Of a stretch of 64,000 nucleotides of DNA, positions 28,715 to 37,880 are shown in pieces. The position numbers were made by a program, and so were the translations under genes. The notes beneath the pieces were generated by a model, which did not search any database, had not been told where the DNA came from, and saw nothing but the letters and a program-made list of their open reading frames with translations. The stretch covers positions 1 through 64,000 of the forward strand of contig JANYGI010000157.1 in assembly GCA_025362495.1 (NCBI GenBank). Direction: 5' to 3'. Within the stretch, counting starts at the first letter, position 1. Each line of letters starts with the position of its first letter. The stretch comes from Byssovorax sp. GTDB taxonomy: Bacteria > Myxococcota_A > Polyangia > Polyangiales > Polyangiaceae.

Positions 28715-28882
28715 TGGCCGCCCCACGGTGGCCTTCGCTGCGCGATCCGTCAAGCGCATCACCTCGAGCGCGCGCGGATCACCGCTGTTCCCGGGAGCGT
28801 CGAGGAGCAGAGCGCGCGAGCGTCGCGGCGCTGTGGAGGCCGAGGCGCGGATGCTATACGCGGCGCGGGAGACCCGAGGACC

Positions 28883-30340
28883 ATGAACGACGACCGCGAA
28901 AACCCGCACACGCTCGATCCCGCCGACTGGGAGGCCTTTCGCGCCACCGGGCATCGCATGCTCGACGACATGATCGATTTTCTGCGCGACGTCCGCGAGC
29001 GCCCGACCTGGCAGCCGATGCCGGACGCGGCCAAGGCGATGCTCCGGGCGTCGATGCCGGAGGGGCCGACTCCGCTCGACGCCATCTACGAGGACTTTCG
29101 CGCAGCGATCCTGCCCTTCACGAGCGGCAACATCCATCCTGCCTTCTTCGGCTGGGTCGCCGGCAGCGGCACGCCGACTGGCATGCTGGCCGAGCTCCTG
29201 GCCGCCGGGATGAACCCCAACCTGGGCGGCCGCGAGCACGCGGCGATCTACGTGGAGCGGCAGATCATCGCCTGGTGCCGCTCCCTCTTCGGCTTCCCCG
29301 AGCACGCGAGCGGCCTCCTCGTCACCGGCACCTCGGTCGCCAACCTCATCGCCGTCGTGACCGCGCGGACAGCCCGGCTCGGCGCGTCGGTGCGCGCGAG
29401 CGGACTCCGGGATGCTCCGCAGCTCACCGCGTATGCGGCCCGATCGGCGCACTCGTGCGTCACCAAGGCCATGGAGATCTCCGGCCTCGGCGCCGCCGCG
29501 CTCCGCTTGATTCCTCTCGACGCCTCCCGCCGCATGGATCTCGGCGCCCTCGCCCAGGCCATCGCCGAGGACCGACGCGCCGGCGCGACACCGTTCCTCG
29601 TGGTCGGTACGGCGGGCACCGTCGACACCGGCGCGATTGACGATCTCGCTGGCCTCGCCTCGCTGGCCGCGGCCGAAGAGCTGTGGTTCCACGTCGATGG
29701 AGCCTTTGGAGCTCTGGCGATGATGAGCCCCGAGCTGGCGCCCCGCCTCCAGGGGATCGAGCGCGCGGACTCCATCGCCTTCGACTTTCACAAGTGGGCT
29801 CACGCGCCCTACGACGCGGGCTGCATCCTCGTGCGCGACGGCGCCCAGCAGCGCGCCGCGTTCGCCGTCGAGCCGCCCTATCTGGCGCGCTTCGATCGAG
29901 GCGCCGCCGCAGGAGCGCCCTGGTTCTCCGACTACGGCCCCGATCTCTCGCGGGGGTTCCGCGCCCTCAAGGTGTGGTTCACCTGGCGTGAGCACGGCAC
30001 GGCGGGCCTCGGCGCGGCGATGCTCGAGAACTGTCGCCAGGCCGAGGCGCTGGCCAGAGCCGTCGACGAGGCCGGCGATCTGGAGCGCCTCGCGCCGGTG
30101 AGCCTCAACATCGTCTGCTTCCGCTACCGCCGCGCCGGGATGACGGACGAGGCGCTCAATCAGCTCAACAAGGAGCTCGTCGTCGACACCCAGGAGAGCG
30201 GGATAGCCGTCCCTTCGACCACGGTGATCGACGGTCGCCTGGCGATCCGCGTCAACCTCACCAACCATCGCACCACCATGGCCGATCTCCACCGCCTCCT
30301 CGCCTTCGTGCGGGCCCGCGGCGCGGAGCTGGCCAGCTGA
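28883..30340 (+). CDS. PLP-dependent group II amino-acid decarboxylase
   Basis: A 485-residue enzyme of the aromatic-L-amino-acid/glutamate decarboxylase family. The start is ATG 28883, with GAGGA just upstream and a TATACG -10-like hexamer about 20 bases before it. Signatures include HPAFFGWVAG, GLLVTGTSVANL for the phosphate site, HVDGAFGALA with the Asp that pairs with the pyridine nitrogen, and DFHKWAHAPYDAG with the Schiff-base Lys. It would release CO2 from an amino acid to give an amine; the specificity cannot be told. It diverges from the metal-efflux operon and precedes a small unknown gene. Confidence 0.88.
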   Translation: MNDDRENPHTLDPADWEAFRATGHRMLDDMIDFLRDVRERPTWQPMPDAAKAMLRASMPEGPTPLDAIYEDFRAAILPFTSGNIHPAFFGWVAGSGTPTGMLAELLAAGMNPNLGGREHAAIYVERQIIAWCRSLFGFPEHASGLLVTGTSVANLIAVVTARTARLGASVRASGLRDAPQLTAYAARSAHSCVTKAMEISGLGAAALRLIPLDASRRMDLGALAQAIAEDRRAGATPFLVVGTAGTVDTGAIDDLAGLASLAAAEELWFHVDGAFGALAMMSPELAPRLQGIERADSIAFDFHKWAHAPYDAGCILVRDGAQQRAAFAVEPPYLARFDRGAAAGAPWFSDYGPDLSRGFRALKVWFTWREHGTAGLGAAMLENCRQAEALARAVDEAGDLERLAPVSLNIVCFRYRRAGMTDEALNQLNKELVVDTQESGIAVPSTTVIDGRLAIRVNLTNHRTTMADLHRLLAFVRARGAELAS

Positions 30341-30373
30341 CATTCTGGAGGGACGGCGCCGGGCGATTCGAGG

Positions 30374-30379
30374 TAGCTT
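30374..30379 (+). promoter_or_regulatory. -10-like hexamer for a possible leaderless mRNA
   Basis: TAGCTT ends seven bases before ATG 30387, with no clear Shine-Dalgarno at proper spacing. This would give a leaderless or near-leaderless transcript. Confidence 0.25.
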
Positions 30380-30386
30380 GTGCAGG

Positions 30387-31124
30387 ATGCCCGCCACTCG
30401 ACTCACGCGCACGCTCTGCGACGGCGCCTCTCTCCACGACGACGAGCTACGGGCCCTCTGGCGCTTCCGCACCGGCCTCGTGCCCCTCAAGCCCTCGACC
30501 GATCCCGAGGCCGATTTCAGCCGTTTCTCGCGTCGCTGCCGCGCTTCGCAGTACGTGCTGCGCTATCGCGACGCCGGGGGCGAGATCCGCGGTATGGGCG
30601 TGGCGCAGTTCCGTGACGAGCGATGGGGCGACGAGTGCTACCTCGTCGTCTTGCCCGAGTACGGCTTCCTCGATCCGGCCTACCGGCGTGATCCCGAGAT
30701 CATCCTGGGGTTCCTCTCACTCTTCCTTCGCCTGCTCGTCCACGCCCGGGGCCGCCCGATCTATGGATTCTGCATTGGCTATCTCCAGGGGTTCAAGTCG
30801 ATTGACGCCATGACCAGCCCGCTCTGGACGCTGGGTGATCCCGACGTCCCGCCCCTGGTGCGCGATCTGCTGGAGCGCGGGATGCTGGAGATCGGGGGCG
30901 ACGCCTGGGATCGCGCCACCCATCGCGTCGCCTTGCCCACCCTCCCACGCGCGCTCACCGCGACGTGGTGGGCCGCGATGAAGGACGATCCCGGCGTGGT
31001 GCGGTATCTCTCGCTCTGCCCGGACTGGCTCGAAGGGAAGGCGATCGGGTTCGCCGGTCGGGGCGATCTCCCCGCGTTGGTCCGGATCGCGACGCGGTGG
31101 GCTCGCCGCCGGCTCCGCGTCTGA
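30387..31124 (+). CDS. Hypothetical protein of 245 residues
   Basis: Function not recognised. The protein starts MPATRLTRTLCDGASLHDDE and is a soluble alpha/beta type. Aromatic-rich strands (ASQYVLRYRDAGGEIRGMGV, DECYLVVLPEYGFLDPAYR) are followed by a helix (ILGFLSLFLRLLVHARG) and FCIGYLQGFKSIDAMTS. The layout of strand-strand-helix with a Tyr/Phe-rich strand is reminiscent of acyltransferase-like folds, but no motif proves this. It lies 46 bases after the decarboxylase on the same strand and may have its own start site. Confidence 0.65.
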   Translation: MPATRLTRTLCDGASLHDDELRALWRFRTGLVPLKPSTDPEADFSRFSRRCRASQYVLRYRDAGGEIRGMGVAQFRDERWGDECYLVVLPEYGFLDPAYRRDPEIILGFLSLFLRLLVHARGRPIYGFCIGYLQGFKSIDAMTSPLWTLGDPDVPPLVRDLLERGMLEIGGDAWDRATHRVALPTLPRALTATWWAAMKDDPGVVRYLSLCPDWLEGKAIGFAGRGDLPALVRIATRWARRRLRV

Positions 31125-31149
31125 TCACGGCCTCTCGGGAGCGCGCGGC

Positions 31150-32637
31150 TCAGCGATTCCCGCCGCCCGTGCTCGACGCCGCGCTGCTCGACGCGGGCGC
31201 CACCGGTGCGGCCGGCGCGGGCGCGCAGTGCACGACCCCGAGGCGCATCGCCTTGCCGGCGGGCTGGGCTATCAAGATCGCGTCCTTCGTGGCGGCGAGG
31301 GGCTCGCCGGTGCCGAGCGACGGCTCGGGATCGAGCCCGCCCGCGAGCACGCCGCGCAGATCGATCGCCCCGAGCTTCGTCGCGCCGACCCCGCCGACGA
31401 CGAGCCACCCGGGCAGCAGATCGGGGACACCGGCGCCGAAGCTTTCGTCCGCGAGGACGTGAACGTCGATCGCGCCGCCGAGCCGCACGAGGGCCGAGCT
31501 CAACCGACCGCCCGTCGATCCTGTGGGGGTGTCGTCGTCGCGCCACGCGAGCAGCGCCGCGCCGTCTTCGCCGAGCTCGAGATCGAACGCGAGCGCGTGG
31601 CCCGTGCGCGGCGTCACCGGGCGCGCCGCCGCGGTGGGTGCCCCGTTTTCGTCGAGGGGCATGATCTCGATCCACCCGTTCTGGATGGCCTCGCCCGACT
31701 CGTCGTCGCCCTCGTCCTCGCCCTTCTTTTGCGGCTTTTCGCCGGCGTTCGAGGGATCTTTCTTCCCCTTCTTCGGCGCCTCGTGGGCGCGGGCCAGGTA
31801 GCCGAGCCAGTAGCCGCCGGGCCGCGCGATCAGGCGGGGCGAGTCGGCGTCGGTCTTCGGCGACGACACCGGCCGCGCGCTCGTGACCGAGCGCATCGTG
31901 GCGACGTCGAACGACGACAGCATCACGTGCGAGCGCTTTTCGTCGGTGTTGACGTCGTCCCACACCACGACGGCGCGCGAGCCCGACGACGCGAGATCGA
32001 GGGCGCTCGACTCGTCGCGGCCCTCGGAGAGCTCGACGCCCCAGGTCACGTCGTCGCCCTTGACCTTGGCGATGCGGATCGCGCGGCCGCTCGCGTTGGG
32101 CTCGAGCAGCGCCGCGAGCACCACGTCGCCCGCGCCCGCGACGACCGGCGGATCGAGGTCGCCGCGCGATCGGCCGAGCTTGACCAGCTTGCCGCCGGTG
32201 CCGTCGAGGCCGATCGTCGCGACCATGGCGACAGCGCCGCCCTCGGCGTCGCGCCGCGCGCCGGCCGCGAAGCCACCCGAGAACACCGCGCCGCGGCCGA
32301 TCTCCACGGCGAACGGCGTCAGATCGTCTTCGAGCTCGTCGGGCGCCTCGACGGGCGCGCCGGCGTCGATCGCCGGCAGCGGCGGCTCGCGGCGCGTCGA
32401 TCCGGCCTCGCCGATCATGAACGGTTGCTTCGACAGCTCGACGCAGCGGGGCGCGGTCGGGGCGCTCGGCGGCGGCGGCGCGGACGACGCTTCTCCCGCC
32501 GGCCAGGCCGCCGTGGGCTCGGTCTTGTCGCCGCCCACGACCGCGCGCCAGACCACGAGGCCGCCGACCGCGGCAGCGATCACCACCGGGATCGCCCAGT
32601 TCACCCCTGCGGGATCGTTCGGTTGAGTCGGACGCAT
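31150..32637 (-). CDS. Membrane-anchored beta-rich hypothetical protein
   Basis: A 495-residue protein with one N-terminal transmembrane segment (residues 14-31, WAIPVVIAAAVGGLVVW), so the rest is probably periplasmic. A Pro/Ala/Ser linker follows. The body has repeated blade-like motifs (GGAVAMVATIGLDGTGG, SSGSRAVVVWDDVNTDEK, EDGAALLAWRDDDTPTG) suggesting a beta-propeller of PD40/FG-GAP-like character, interrupted near residues 290-320 by a Lys/Glu-rich insert (KKGKKDPSNAGEKPQKK). The C-terminus is Ala/Ser rich. No enzymatic motif is seen. It is divergent from the Cys-repeat lipoprotein gene. Confidence 0.65.
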   Translation of the reverse strand: MRPTQPNDPAGVNWAIPVVIAAAVGGLVVWRAVVGGDKTEPTAAWPAGEASSAPPPPSAPTAPRCVELSKQPFMIGEAGSTRREPPLPAIDAGAPVEAPDELEDDLTPFAVEIGRGAVFSGGFAAGARRDAEGGAVAMVATIGLDGTGGKLVKLGRSRGDLDPPVVAGAGDVVLAALLEPNASGRAIRIAKVKGDDVTWGVELSEGRDESSALDLASSGSRAVVVWDDVNTDEKRSHVMLSSFDVATMRSVTSARPVSSPKTDADSPRLIARPGGYWLGYLARAHEAPKKGKKDPSNAGEKPQKKGEDEGDDESGEAIQNGWIEIMPLDENGAPTAAARPVTPRTGHALAFDLELGEDGAALLAWRDDDTPTGSTGGRLSSALVRLGGAIDVHVLADESFGAGVPDLLPGWLVVGGVGATKLGAIDLRGVLAGGLDPEPSLGTGEPLAATKDAILIAQPAGKAMRLGVVHCAPAPAAPVAPASSSAASSTGGGNR

Positions 32638-32737
32638 CGCCGGGAGGCGTAGCTCGGATCGAGCCGCGGCGGCACTGCTGATGCGGGGCGAGCCGCACCG
32701 CGCCCGACGAAAGCTCGTTGGATCTCGGGAAAACGGC

Positions 32738-32743
32738 TACCAT
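32738..32743 (+). promoter_or_regulatory. -10-like hexamer for a possible leaderless mRNA
   Basis: TACCAT ends six bases before ATG 32750 and no Shine-Dalgarno precedes the start. Confidence 0.25.
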
Positions 32744-32749
32744 CGCGCG

Positions 32750-34597
32750 ATGCGTTCCTGGCTTGCGCTTCGACTTACTTTGGCCTTCATTCTCTGCTGG
32801 GGTCTGCTCGTGATGATCTCGGCGTGCGGGGCCCGCGGCGGCCTCGATGGCCCGGGCGGCTCGGGCGGAGGCGGCGGCGGCCCCTCCGACTGCCACACGA
32901 TCGGTCAGGCCTGCGGGGAGGCCGTGGCCTGCTGTGGCGAGCTCGCGTGCAAGGGCAGCGTCTGCAAACCGGCGCAGATCTGCGAGCCCGACGGCAAGGC
33001 CTGTCAGCTCACCTCGGACTGCTGCGCGCTCGACTGCCTCGCAGGCTTCTGCGGCGGTCAGCAGTGCAAGCCCCCGGGCGAGGCGTGCGCCGCCGTCTCC
33101 GACTGCTGCGCCCAGGACTGCGTGAGCGGCTTCTGCGGCGGCAAGCAGTGCAAGGCCGAGGGCACGAGCTGCGGCGCAGATCTCGAGTGCTGCGGCGCCG
33201 ACTGCAACGCGAACGGCTTCTGCGGCCAGATTCAGTGTCTCCCGCAAGGGTCGAAGTGCTTCGGGAACCAGGACTGCTGCGACAGCAACTGCGTGGGCGG
33301 CTTCTGCGGGAGCTCGTGCCAGCCCGATGGATTCGTGTGCTCCAGCTCGGGCCAGTGCTGCACCGGCACCTGCACCGGCGGCGTCTGCGGCGTCGTCCAG
33401 TGCGCGCCCAACGGCTCGGCCTGCGGGAGCGGCTTCGAGTGCTGCAGCGACATCTGCCAGAACGGGAAATGCGATTTCCAGAAGTGCCAGAACAACGGCA
33501 CGCCCTGCACCGCCGCGGCCGAGTGCTGCAGCGGTACCTGCGCGGACGGCATCTGCGGTGGCACGACGTGCAAGCCCGACGGCAGCATGTGCGCGCAAGG
33601 TGCGGAGTGCTGCGGCGGCGTCTGCGATCCCGAGAGCGGGGCTTGCGGCTGCGTGCAGACGGGCAATGGCTGCTCCGACTCGACCCAGTGCTGCGGCGGC
33701 GTCTGCCACGTCGAGCTCGGCTTCTGCGGCGCCTGCTTCCCCGACGGCCAGACGTGCACCAACAACCAGGAGTGCTGCGCCAGCGATTGCAACCTGACCA
33801 CCAAGACGTGCGGTAAGAACACCTGCTCGCCGGACGGGCAGTTCTGCAAGCAAAACGCCGAGTGTTGCGGCGGCTTCTGCAACGCGATGACGAATCTCTG
33901 CGGCGCGGGGATGTGCGCTCCCGACGGCATCGGCTGCGGGACCAACAGCGACTGCTGCTCGGCCTTCTGCAACCCGAACACGGGCACATGCGGCTTCAGC
34001 ATGTGCTCCCCCGACGGTGCGATCTGCAAGGACGCCTCGATGTGCTGCTCCGGCTTCTGCGATCCGAACAGCAACAGCTGTGGATTCCAGATGTGCACGC
34101 CCGACGGCTTCGGGTGCAGCACCGGCGGTCAGTGCTGCACCGGGGTCTGCGACGTGGGCCTCTGCGGCGCGAACCAGTGCAAGCTCGACGGCTTCAAGTG
34201 CGCGGCTCCCGGCGAGTGCTGCAGCAACACCTGCATGAATGGCTTCTGCGGCGCGGGGACGTGCTTGCCCCCGGGGTCGAACTGCAACGATCCTTCGCAG
34301 TGCTGCGTCGGGCTCACCTGCACCGGCAGCCACTGCGGCATGGCGCCGCCCGACTCGGGGACGTGCTCGCTCGATCCCGGCGGGACGCCGTGCACCCAGT
34401 GCATCATCGCCGCGTGCTGCTCCCAGACCGAGACGTGCCTGAACGACGCCCAGTGTTCGAGCAGCCTGGCCTGCTACCAGCGCTGCATCGTCGGCAACAC
34501 CAACCCTGCCCAGTGCAAGCAGCAGTGTTGCACGGGGACGTCGTGCAACGCGTGGGCGGACTGCGTTGCGGGTAGCTGCGCCCCGCAGTGCTTCTGA
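32750..34597 (+). CDS. Lipoprotein with 17 tandem knottin-framework (C-C-CC-C-C) repeats
   Basis: A 615-residue predicted lipoprotein. A signal peptide ends in a lipobox (MISACGARG), then a Gly-rich spacer. From about residue 47 to 540 I count 17 consecutive units of the form C-x6-C-x5-CC-x3-C-x4to7-C, for example CKPDGSMCAQGAECCGGVC. This spacing is that of inhibitor-cystine-knot peptides such as O-superfamily conotoxins and spider toxins. Most units start with CxPDG and are 25-30 residues long. A different Cys-rich C-terminal domain of about 75 residues follows (CIIAACCSQTETC, ending CAPQCF). The protein is presumably on the outer surface and fully disulfide-bonded. Its role is unknown; adhesion, a protease-resistant stalk and binding are possible. 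Whether it adopts the knot is inference from spacing. Confidence 0.85.
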   Translation: MRSWLALRLTLAFILCWGLLVMISACGARGGLDGPGGSGGGGGGPSDCHTIGQACGEAVACCGELACKGSVCKPAQICEPDGKACQLTSDCCALDCLAGFCGGQQCKPPGEACAAVSDCCAQDCVSGFCGGKQCKAEGTSCGADLECCGADCNANGFCGQIQCLPQGSKCFGNQDCCDSNCVGGFCGSSCQPDGFVCSSSGQCCTGTCTGGVCGVVQCAPNGSACGSGFECCSDICQNGKCDFQKCQNNGTPCTAAAECCSGTCADGICGGTTCKPDGSMCAQGAECCGGVCDPESGACGCVQTGNGCSDSTQCCGGVCHVELGFCGACFPDGQTCTNNQECCASDCNLTTKTCGKNTCSPDGQFCKQNAECCGGFCNAMTNLCGAGMCAPDGIGCGTNSDCCSAFCNPNTGTCGFSMCSPDGAICKDASMCCSGFCDPNSNSCGFQMCTPDGFGCSTGGQCCTGVCDVGLCGANQCKLDGFKCAAPGECCSNTCMNGFCGAGTCLPPGSNCNDPSQCCVGLTCTGSHCGMAPPDSGTCSLDPGGTPCTQCIIAACCSQTETCLNDAQCSSSLACYQRCIVGNTNPAQCKQQCCTGTSCNAWADCVAGSCAPQCF

Positions 34598-34698
34598 CGC
34601 TCCGCGCGGCGATGGCGCGGCCGTGAAGGTCGCGCGTCGCCGCGCCGCTCGTTCGGCGGCGATTGGCTTCCCCGCCTACGCGAGGGCCGCACCTCTGC

Positions 34699-34704
34699 TA
34701 TAAC
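34699..34704 (+). promoter_or_regulatory. -10 hexamer TATAAC for a probable leaderless ABC-F mRNA
   Basis: TATAAC, one base off the consensus, ends seven bases before GTG 34712. No Shine-Dalgarno is present, so transcription probably starts at or beside the start codon. Confidence 0.4.
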
Positions 34705-34711
34705 GCGCGCC

Positions 34712-36670
34712 GTGCCCGTCCTGACTGCAACAGATCTCCACAAATCCTTCGGCCCCCAGGTCATTCTCGACGGTATTACCGTCACGCTCCGCACCGGCGA
34801 AAAGGTCGGCCTCGTCGGGCTGAACGGCTCGGGGAAGAGCACGCTCGCCAGCATCCTCGCCGGGGTCGAGCCGGCGGATCAGGGCACGATCGCCCGGCGC
34901 CGCGGGATCGAGGTCGCCTACCTCGCGCAGGATCCGCAGTTCGCGCCCGACGACACCCCGCAGCAGGTCGTGCTCGCCGGGCTCGCGCACTGGTCCGAAG
35001 CGAAGGCGCGGCACGAGCGCGCGGGCGAGCTGCTCGGCAAGGGCGAGGGCGACATCGACGCGCTCCTCGAAGAGCAGATGCACGCCGCGGCCGACGTCGA
35101 GCGTCTCGGCGGCTGGGACATGATGCACCAGGTCGACTCCATCCTCGGCCACGTCGGCGTGACGCGCCCCGACGCGCCGATGGGCACGCTGAGCGGCGGT
35201 GATCGCCGTCGCGTCGCGCTGGCCCGCATCCTCGTCGCCCGCCCCGCGCTCGCGGTGCTCGACGAGCCGTCCAACCATCTCGACGTCGAGACGGTGGAGT
35301 GGCTGGAGCGCTACCTCTCGGACGAGTTCCCCGGGGCGATCCTGCTGATAACCCACGATCGCTACCTCCTCGATCGCGTCGCCACGCGCACGCTCGAGCT
35401 CGATAAAGGCAAGCTCTACGACTACGAGGGTGGCTACCTCGAGTACCTCGAAGCCAAGGCCGAGCGGCAGGCGCTCGAGGCCCGCACCGAGGGCAACCGG
35501 CAGAACTTCCTCCGCACCGAGATCGAGTGGCTGCGCCGCCAGCCCAAGGCCCGCAGCACCAAGCAGAAGGCCCGGATCGAGCGCGCCGAGGACGCGAAGG
35601 CCATCCGCGCGCCGAAGGAAGACAAGACCGCGAAGATCTCGCTCGACGCCACGCGCACCGGGAAAACGATCCTCGAGTTCCGCAAGACCACGCTCGAGAT
35701 CGCCGGGATGACGCTGGTGAAGGATCTCGACTTCATCCTCACGCCGGGCGAGCGCCTCGGCATCGTCGGCCGCAACGGCACCGGCAAGACCACGCTCCTG
35801 CGCTCGATCATGGGCGATCTCGCGCCGGTCTCGGGCGAGGTCATCGTCGGCAAGAACACCAAGATTGCCTATTTCGATCAGCACCGCGCCGACCTCGACA
35901 ACTCGAAATCGATCTACGACAACGTCGCCGACGCCAACGCGCGGATCGAGGTCAACGGCGTCATCGTCGAGGTGCGGAGTTACCTCGAGCGCTTCCTGTT
36001 CGATCCCCACAAGCAGCGTCAGCCCGTGGGCTCGCTCTCGGGCGGGGAGCGCGCGCGCGTGGCCCTCGCCAAGCGCCTCTCCAAGGGCGCCAACCTGATC
36101 ATCCTCGACGAGCCCACCAACGATCTCGACGTCGCCACCCTGAGCGCGCTCGAAGGCATGCTGGTGGAGTTCGCCGGCTGCGCCATCATCGTCACCCACG
36201 ATCGCTGGTTCCTGAACCGCGTCGCCACGTCGATCCTGGCCTTCGAGGGCAACGGCAAGATCATGCGCTACGCCGGTAACTACGACGATTACCGCGAGGT
36301 GAAGGCCCGCACCGAGAAGCGCAACTCCTCGCCTCCGCAGCGCGCCTCGTCGCCCCCGCCGGCGCCGAAGGAGAAGGAGCGTGAGAAGGAGAAGGAGAAG
36401 GAGAAGGAGAAGGCCGCCGCGCCGAAGGGCAAACCCCTCTCGTACGCGGAGCGGATCGAGCTCGATGGGATCCTGGAAGCCATCGAGAAGGCCGATGCTG
36501 CGGTGATCGCCGCCGAGGGCAAGCTCGCCGATCCCTCGCTCTACACCGGCCACACCCACGAGGTACCGCGGCTGCAAGCGGCCCTCGATCGCGCCAGGGC
36601 CGATGCCTCACGGCTGACGGCGCGCTGGGAAGAGCTCGAAAGCAAGCGCGAAGCCTCGACCCGGGCATAA
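34712..36670 (+). CDS. ABC-F ATPase of the Uup type
   Basis: A 652-residue soluble protein with two ABC ATPase domains and no membrane segment. Domain 1 has GLNGSGKS (Walker A), LSGGDRRRVALAR (signature) and LAVLDEPSNHLD (Walker B); domain 2 has GRNGTGKT, LSGGERARVALAK and LIILDEPTNDLD. The interdomain linker (WLRRQPKARSTKQKARIERA) and the C-terminal coiled coil at about 575-652 after a Lys/Glu-rich stretch are the marks of Uup, which binds DNA or ribosomes and limits transposon excision. ABC-F proteins act on ribosomes or branched DNA rather than as transporters. The start is GTG 34712 and the gene is monocistronic. Confidence 0.88.
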   Translation: MPVLTATDLHKSFGPQVILDGITVTLRTGEKVGLVGLNGSGKSTLASILAGVEPADQGTIARRRGIEVAYLAQDPQFAPDDTPQQVVLAGLAHWSEAKARHERAGELLGKGEGDIDALLEEQMHAAADVERLGGWDMMHQVDSILGHVGVTRPDAPMGTLSGGDRRRVALARILVARPALAVLDEPSNHLDVETVEWLERYLSDEFPGAILLITHDRYLLDRVATRTLELDKGKLYDYEGGYLEYLEAKAERQALEARTEGNRQNFLRTEIEWLRRQPKARSTKQKARIERAEDAKAIRAPKEDKTAKISLDATRTGKTILEFRKTTLEIAGMTLVKDLDFILTPGERLGIVGRNGTGKTTLLRSIMGDLAPVSGEVIVGKNTKIAYFDQHRADLDNSKSIYDNVADANARIEVNGVIVEVRSYLERFLFDPHKQRQPVGSLSGGERARVALAKRLSKGANLIILDEPTNDLDVATLSALEGMLVEFAGCAIIVTHDRWFLNRVATSILAFEGNGKIMRYAGNYDDYREVKARTEKRNSSPPQRASSPPPAPKEKEREKEKEKEKEKAAAPKGKPLSYAERIELDGILEAIEKADAAVIAAEGKLADPSLYTGHTHEVPRLQAALDRARADASRLTARWEELESKREASTRA

Positions 36671-36684
36671 CGTGATCGCGACCT

Positions 36685-36710
36685 CACCGCCGGGCGCGTG
36701 CTCGGCGGTG
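36685..36710 (+). terminator. Hairpin after the ABC-F gene
   Basis: CACCGCCG and CGGCGGTG form an eight-base-pair stem with a ten-base loop, 14 bases after the stop. No U-run follows. Confidence 0.35.
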
Positions 36711-36830
36711 CTCCCGAGGGGCCATTCCGGTCCTTCCCGAGTCGCGTCCTGGGAACCCTCTTAAAGACTCTCCCGCGAATCATGGCAGGATCGTCGGGCG
36801 CCGGCTTTTGTCCGGTGCATTCTCAAACCG

Positions 36831-37880
36831 ATGATCAGACGCTTTTCCCCTGGCATCCTGGCCCGCGCGCTGCCGCTGGTCCTCGGCCTTTTCCTCGTCT
36901 CACCGGCGCTCGCCGACGCGAAGGACGTGGCCGCGGAGAACGCGCGCGCCGACGAGCTCTTCCGCCGGGGAAAGGCGCTCGTGAAGGAGGATCGATGGGA
37001 GGAAGCGCGCCGCGCCTATCTCGCCGGCTGGCAGATCAAGCAGGGATACGACATCGCTGGCAACCTGGGGAGCGTCGAGCTCGAGCTCGGGCTGGCCAGG
37101 GACGCGGCGGGCCACCTCGCCTATTGCATCAAGAGCTTCCCGGCGACGGGGACGGCGGCGCAGCTCGCGTACATCAAGGGTCGCTTCGAGGAGGCCCGCC
37201 AGCGCGTGGCGGCCCTCGGGATCCAGGTCAACGTCGATGGCGCGGAGGTCTACGTCGATGGGCGATCGATCGGGCGATCGCCTTTCCCGGACGACGTCTA
37301 CATCGAGCCCGGGGCGCGGACGCTCGAGGCCAAGCTCGCCGGGTTCGCCCCGTCGAAGCTGGAGATCACGGCGGACAAGGGGTCGTGGCAAAGCGTCGCG
37401 CTGGTGCTGCGCGCCGGCGCGGGGCCGCGAGCGCAAGCCTCGTCCGCGCCCCCGTCCTCCTCGCCGCCCGACGTCCCCGTACCGGTCGAGGATCGGAGTC
37501 GCGCTCCCTTCTTCGTGGGCGGCGGCGTCGCGCTGGCGGGGATCGGCGCGGGCGTCGCGGGCCTCGTGGTCTCGCATCAGGCCGGGATCCACGCGGACGA
37601 GAGGTTCAAACAGCTCGAGGCGAGCGGCGGAGCCGGCGCCTGCCTCGTCGCCGCTAACAAGACTCCTTGCGACGCGCTCGACCAGGCCTATCGCGACCGG
37701 GCGACGTTCCGCACGGTCGGTATCGCCGGCTTCGCGACCGCGGGCGTCGCGGCGGCCGCGATCCTGACGTATGCGCTGGCTTCGGGCGGTAAATCGAGCC
37801 CGAAAGCCACCTCGGCGGTGCAGGTCGACGTGGCGGTCGGCGCCGGGATGAACGGCCTGTTCGTGACGGGCGGCTTCTGA
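36831..37880 (+). CDS. Exported PEGA-domain protein
   Basis: A 349-residue protein with a signal peptide ending near ALADAK. Residues of about 30-115 form a TPR-like helical region (ADELFRRGKALVKEDRWEEARRAYLAGW). A PEGA domain follows at about 124-190 (VNVDGAEVYVDGRSIGRSPF, YIEPGARTLEAKLAGFAPSKLEI). After a Pro/Ser linker two hydrophobic segments occur (VGGGVALAGIGAGVAGLVVSH and VGIAGFATAGVAAAAILTYAL). This domain set is common in myxobacterial envelope proteins encoded near Ser/Thr kinases and lipoproteins; the molecular role is unknown. The stop overlaps the ATG of the next gene by one base (TGATG), so the two are coupled. Confidence 0.75.
   Translation: MIRRFSPGILARALPLVLGLFLVSPALADAKDVAAENARADELFRRGKALVKEDRWEEARRAYLAGWQIKQGYDIAGNLGSVELELGLARDAAGHLAYCIKSFPATGTAAQLAYIKGRFEEARQRVAALGIQVNVDGAEVYVDGRSIGRSPFPDDVYIEPGARTLEAKLAGFAPSKLEITADKGSWQSVALVLRAGAGPRAQASSAPPSSSPPDVPVPVEDRSRAPFFVGGGVALAGIGAGVAGLVVSHQAGIHADERFKQLEASGGAGACLVAANKTPCDALDQAYRDRATFRTVGIAGFATAGVAAAAILTYALASGGKSSPKATSAVQVDVAVGAGMNGLFVTGGF

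Noticed and set aside
28714-30490. Upstream extension of the Cys-rich metal-operon protein to 30490
   Set aside because: The extension lies antisense to the decarboxylase and has the typical shadow composition; only the last 137 codons look real.
32824-33989. Long Arg-rich frames on both strands inside the Cys-repeat gene
   Set aside because: They are shifted or antisense readings of the tgc/ggc codons of the repeat and have no signals of their own.
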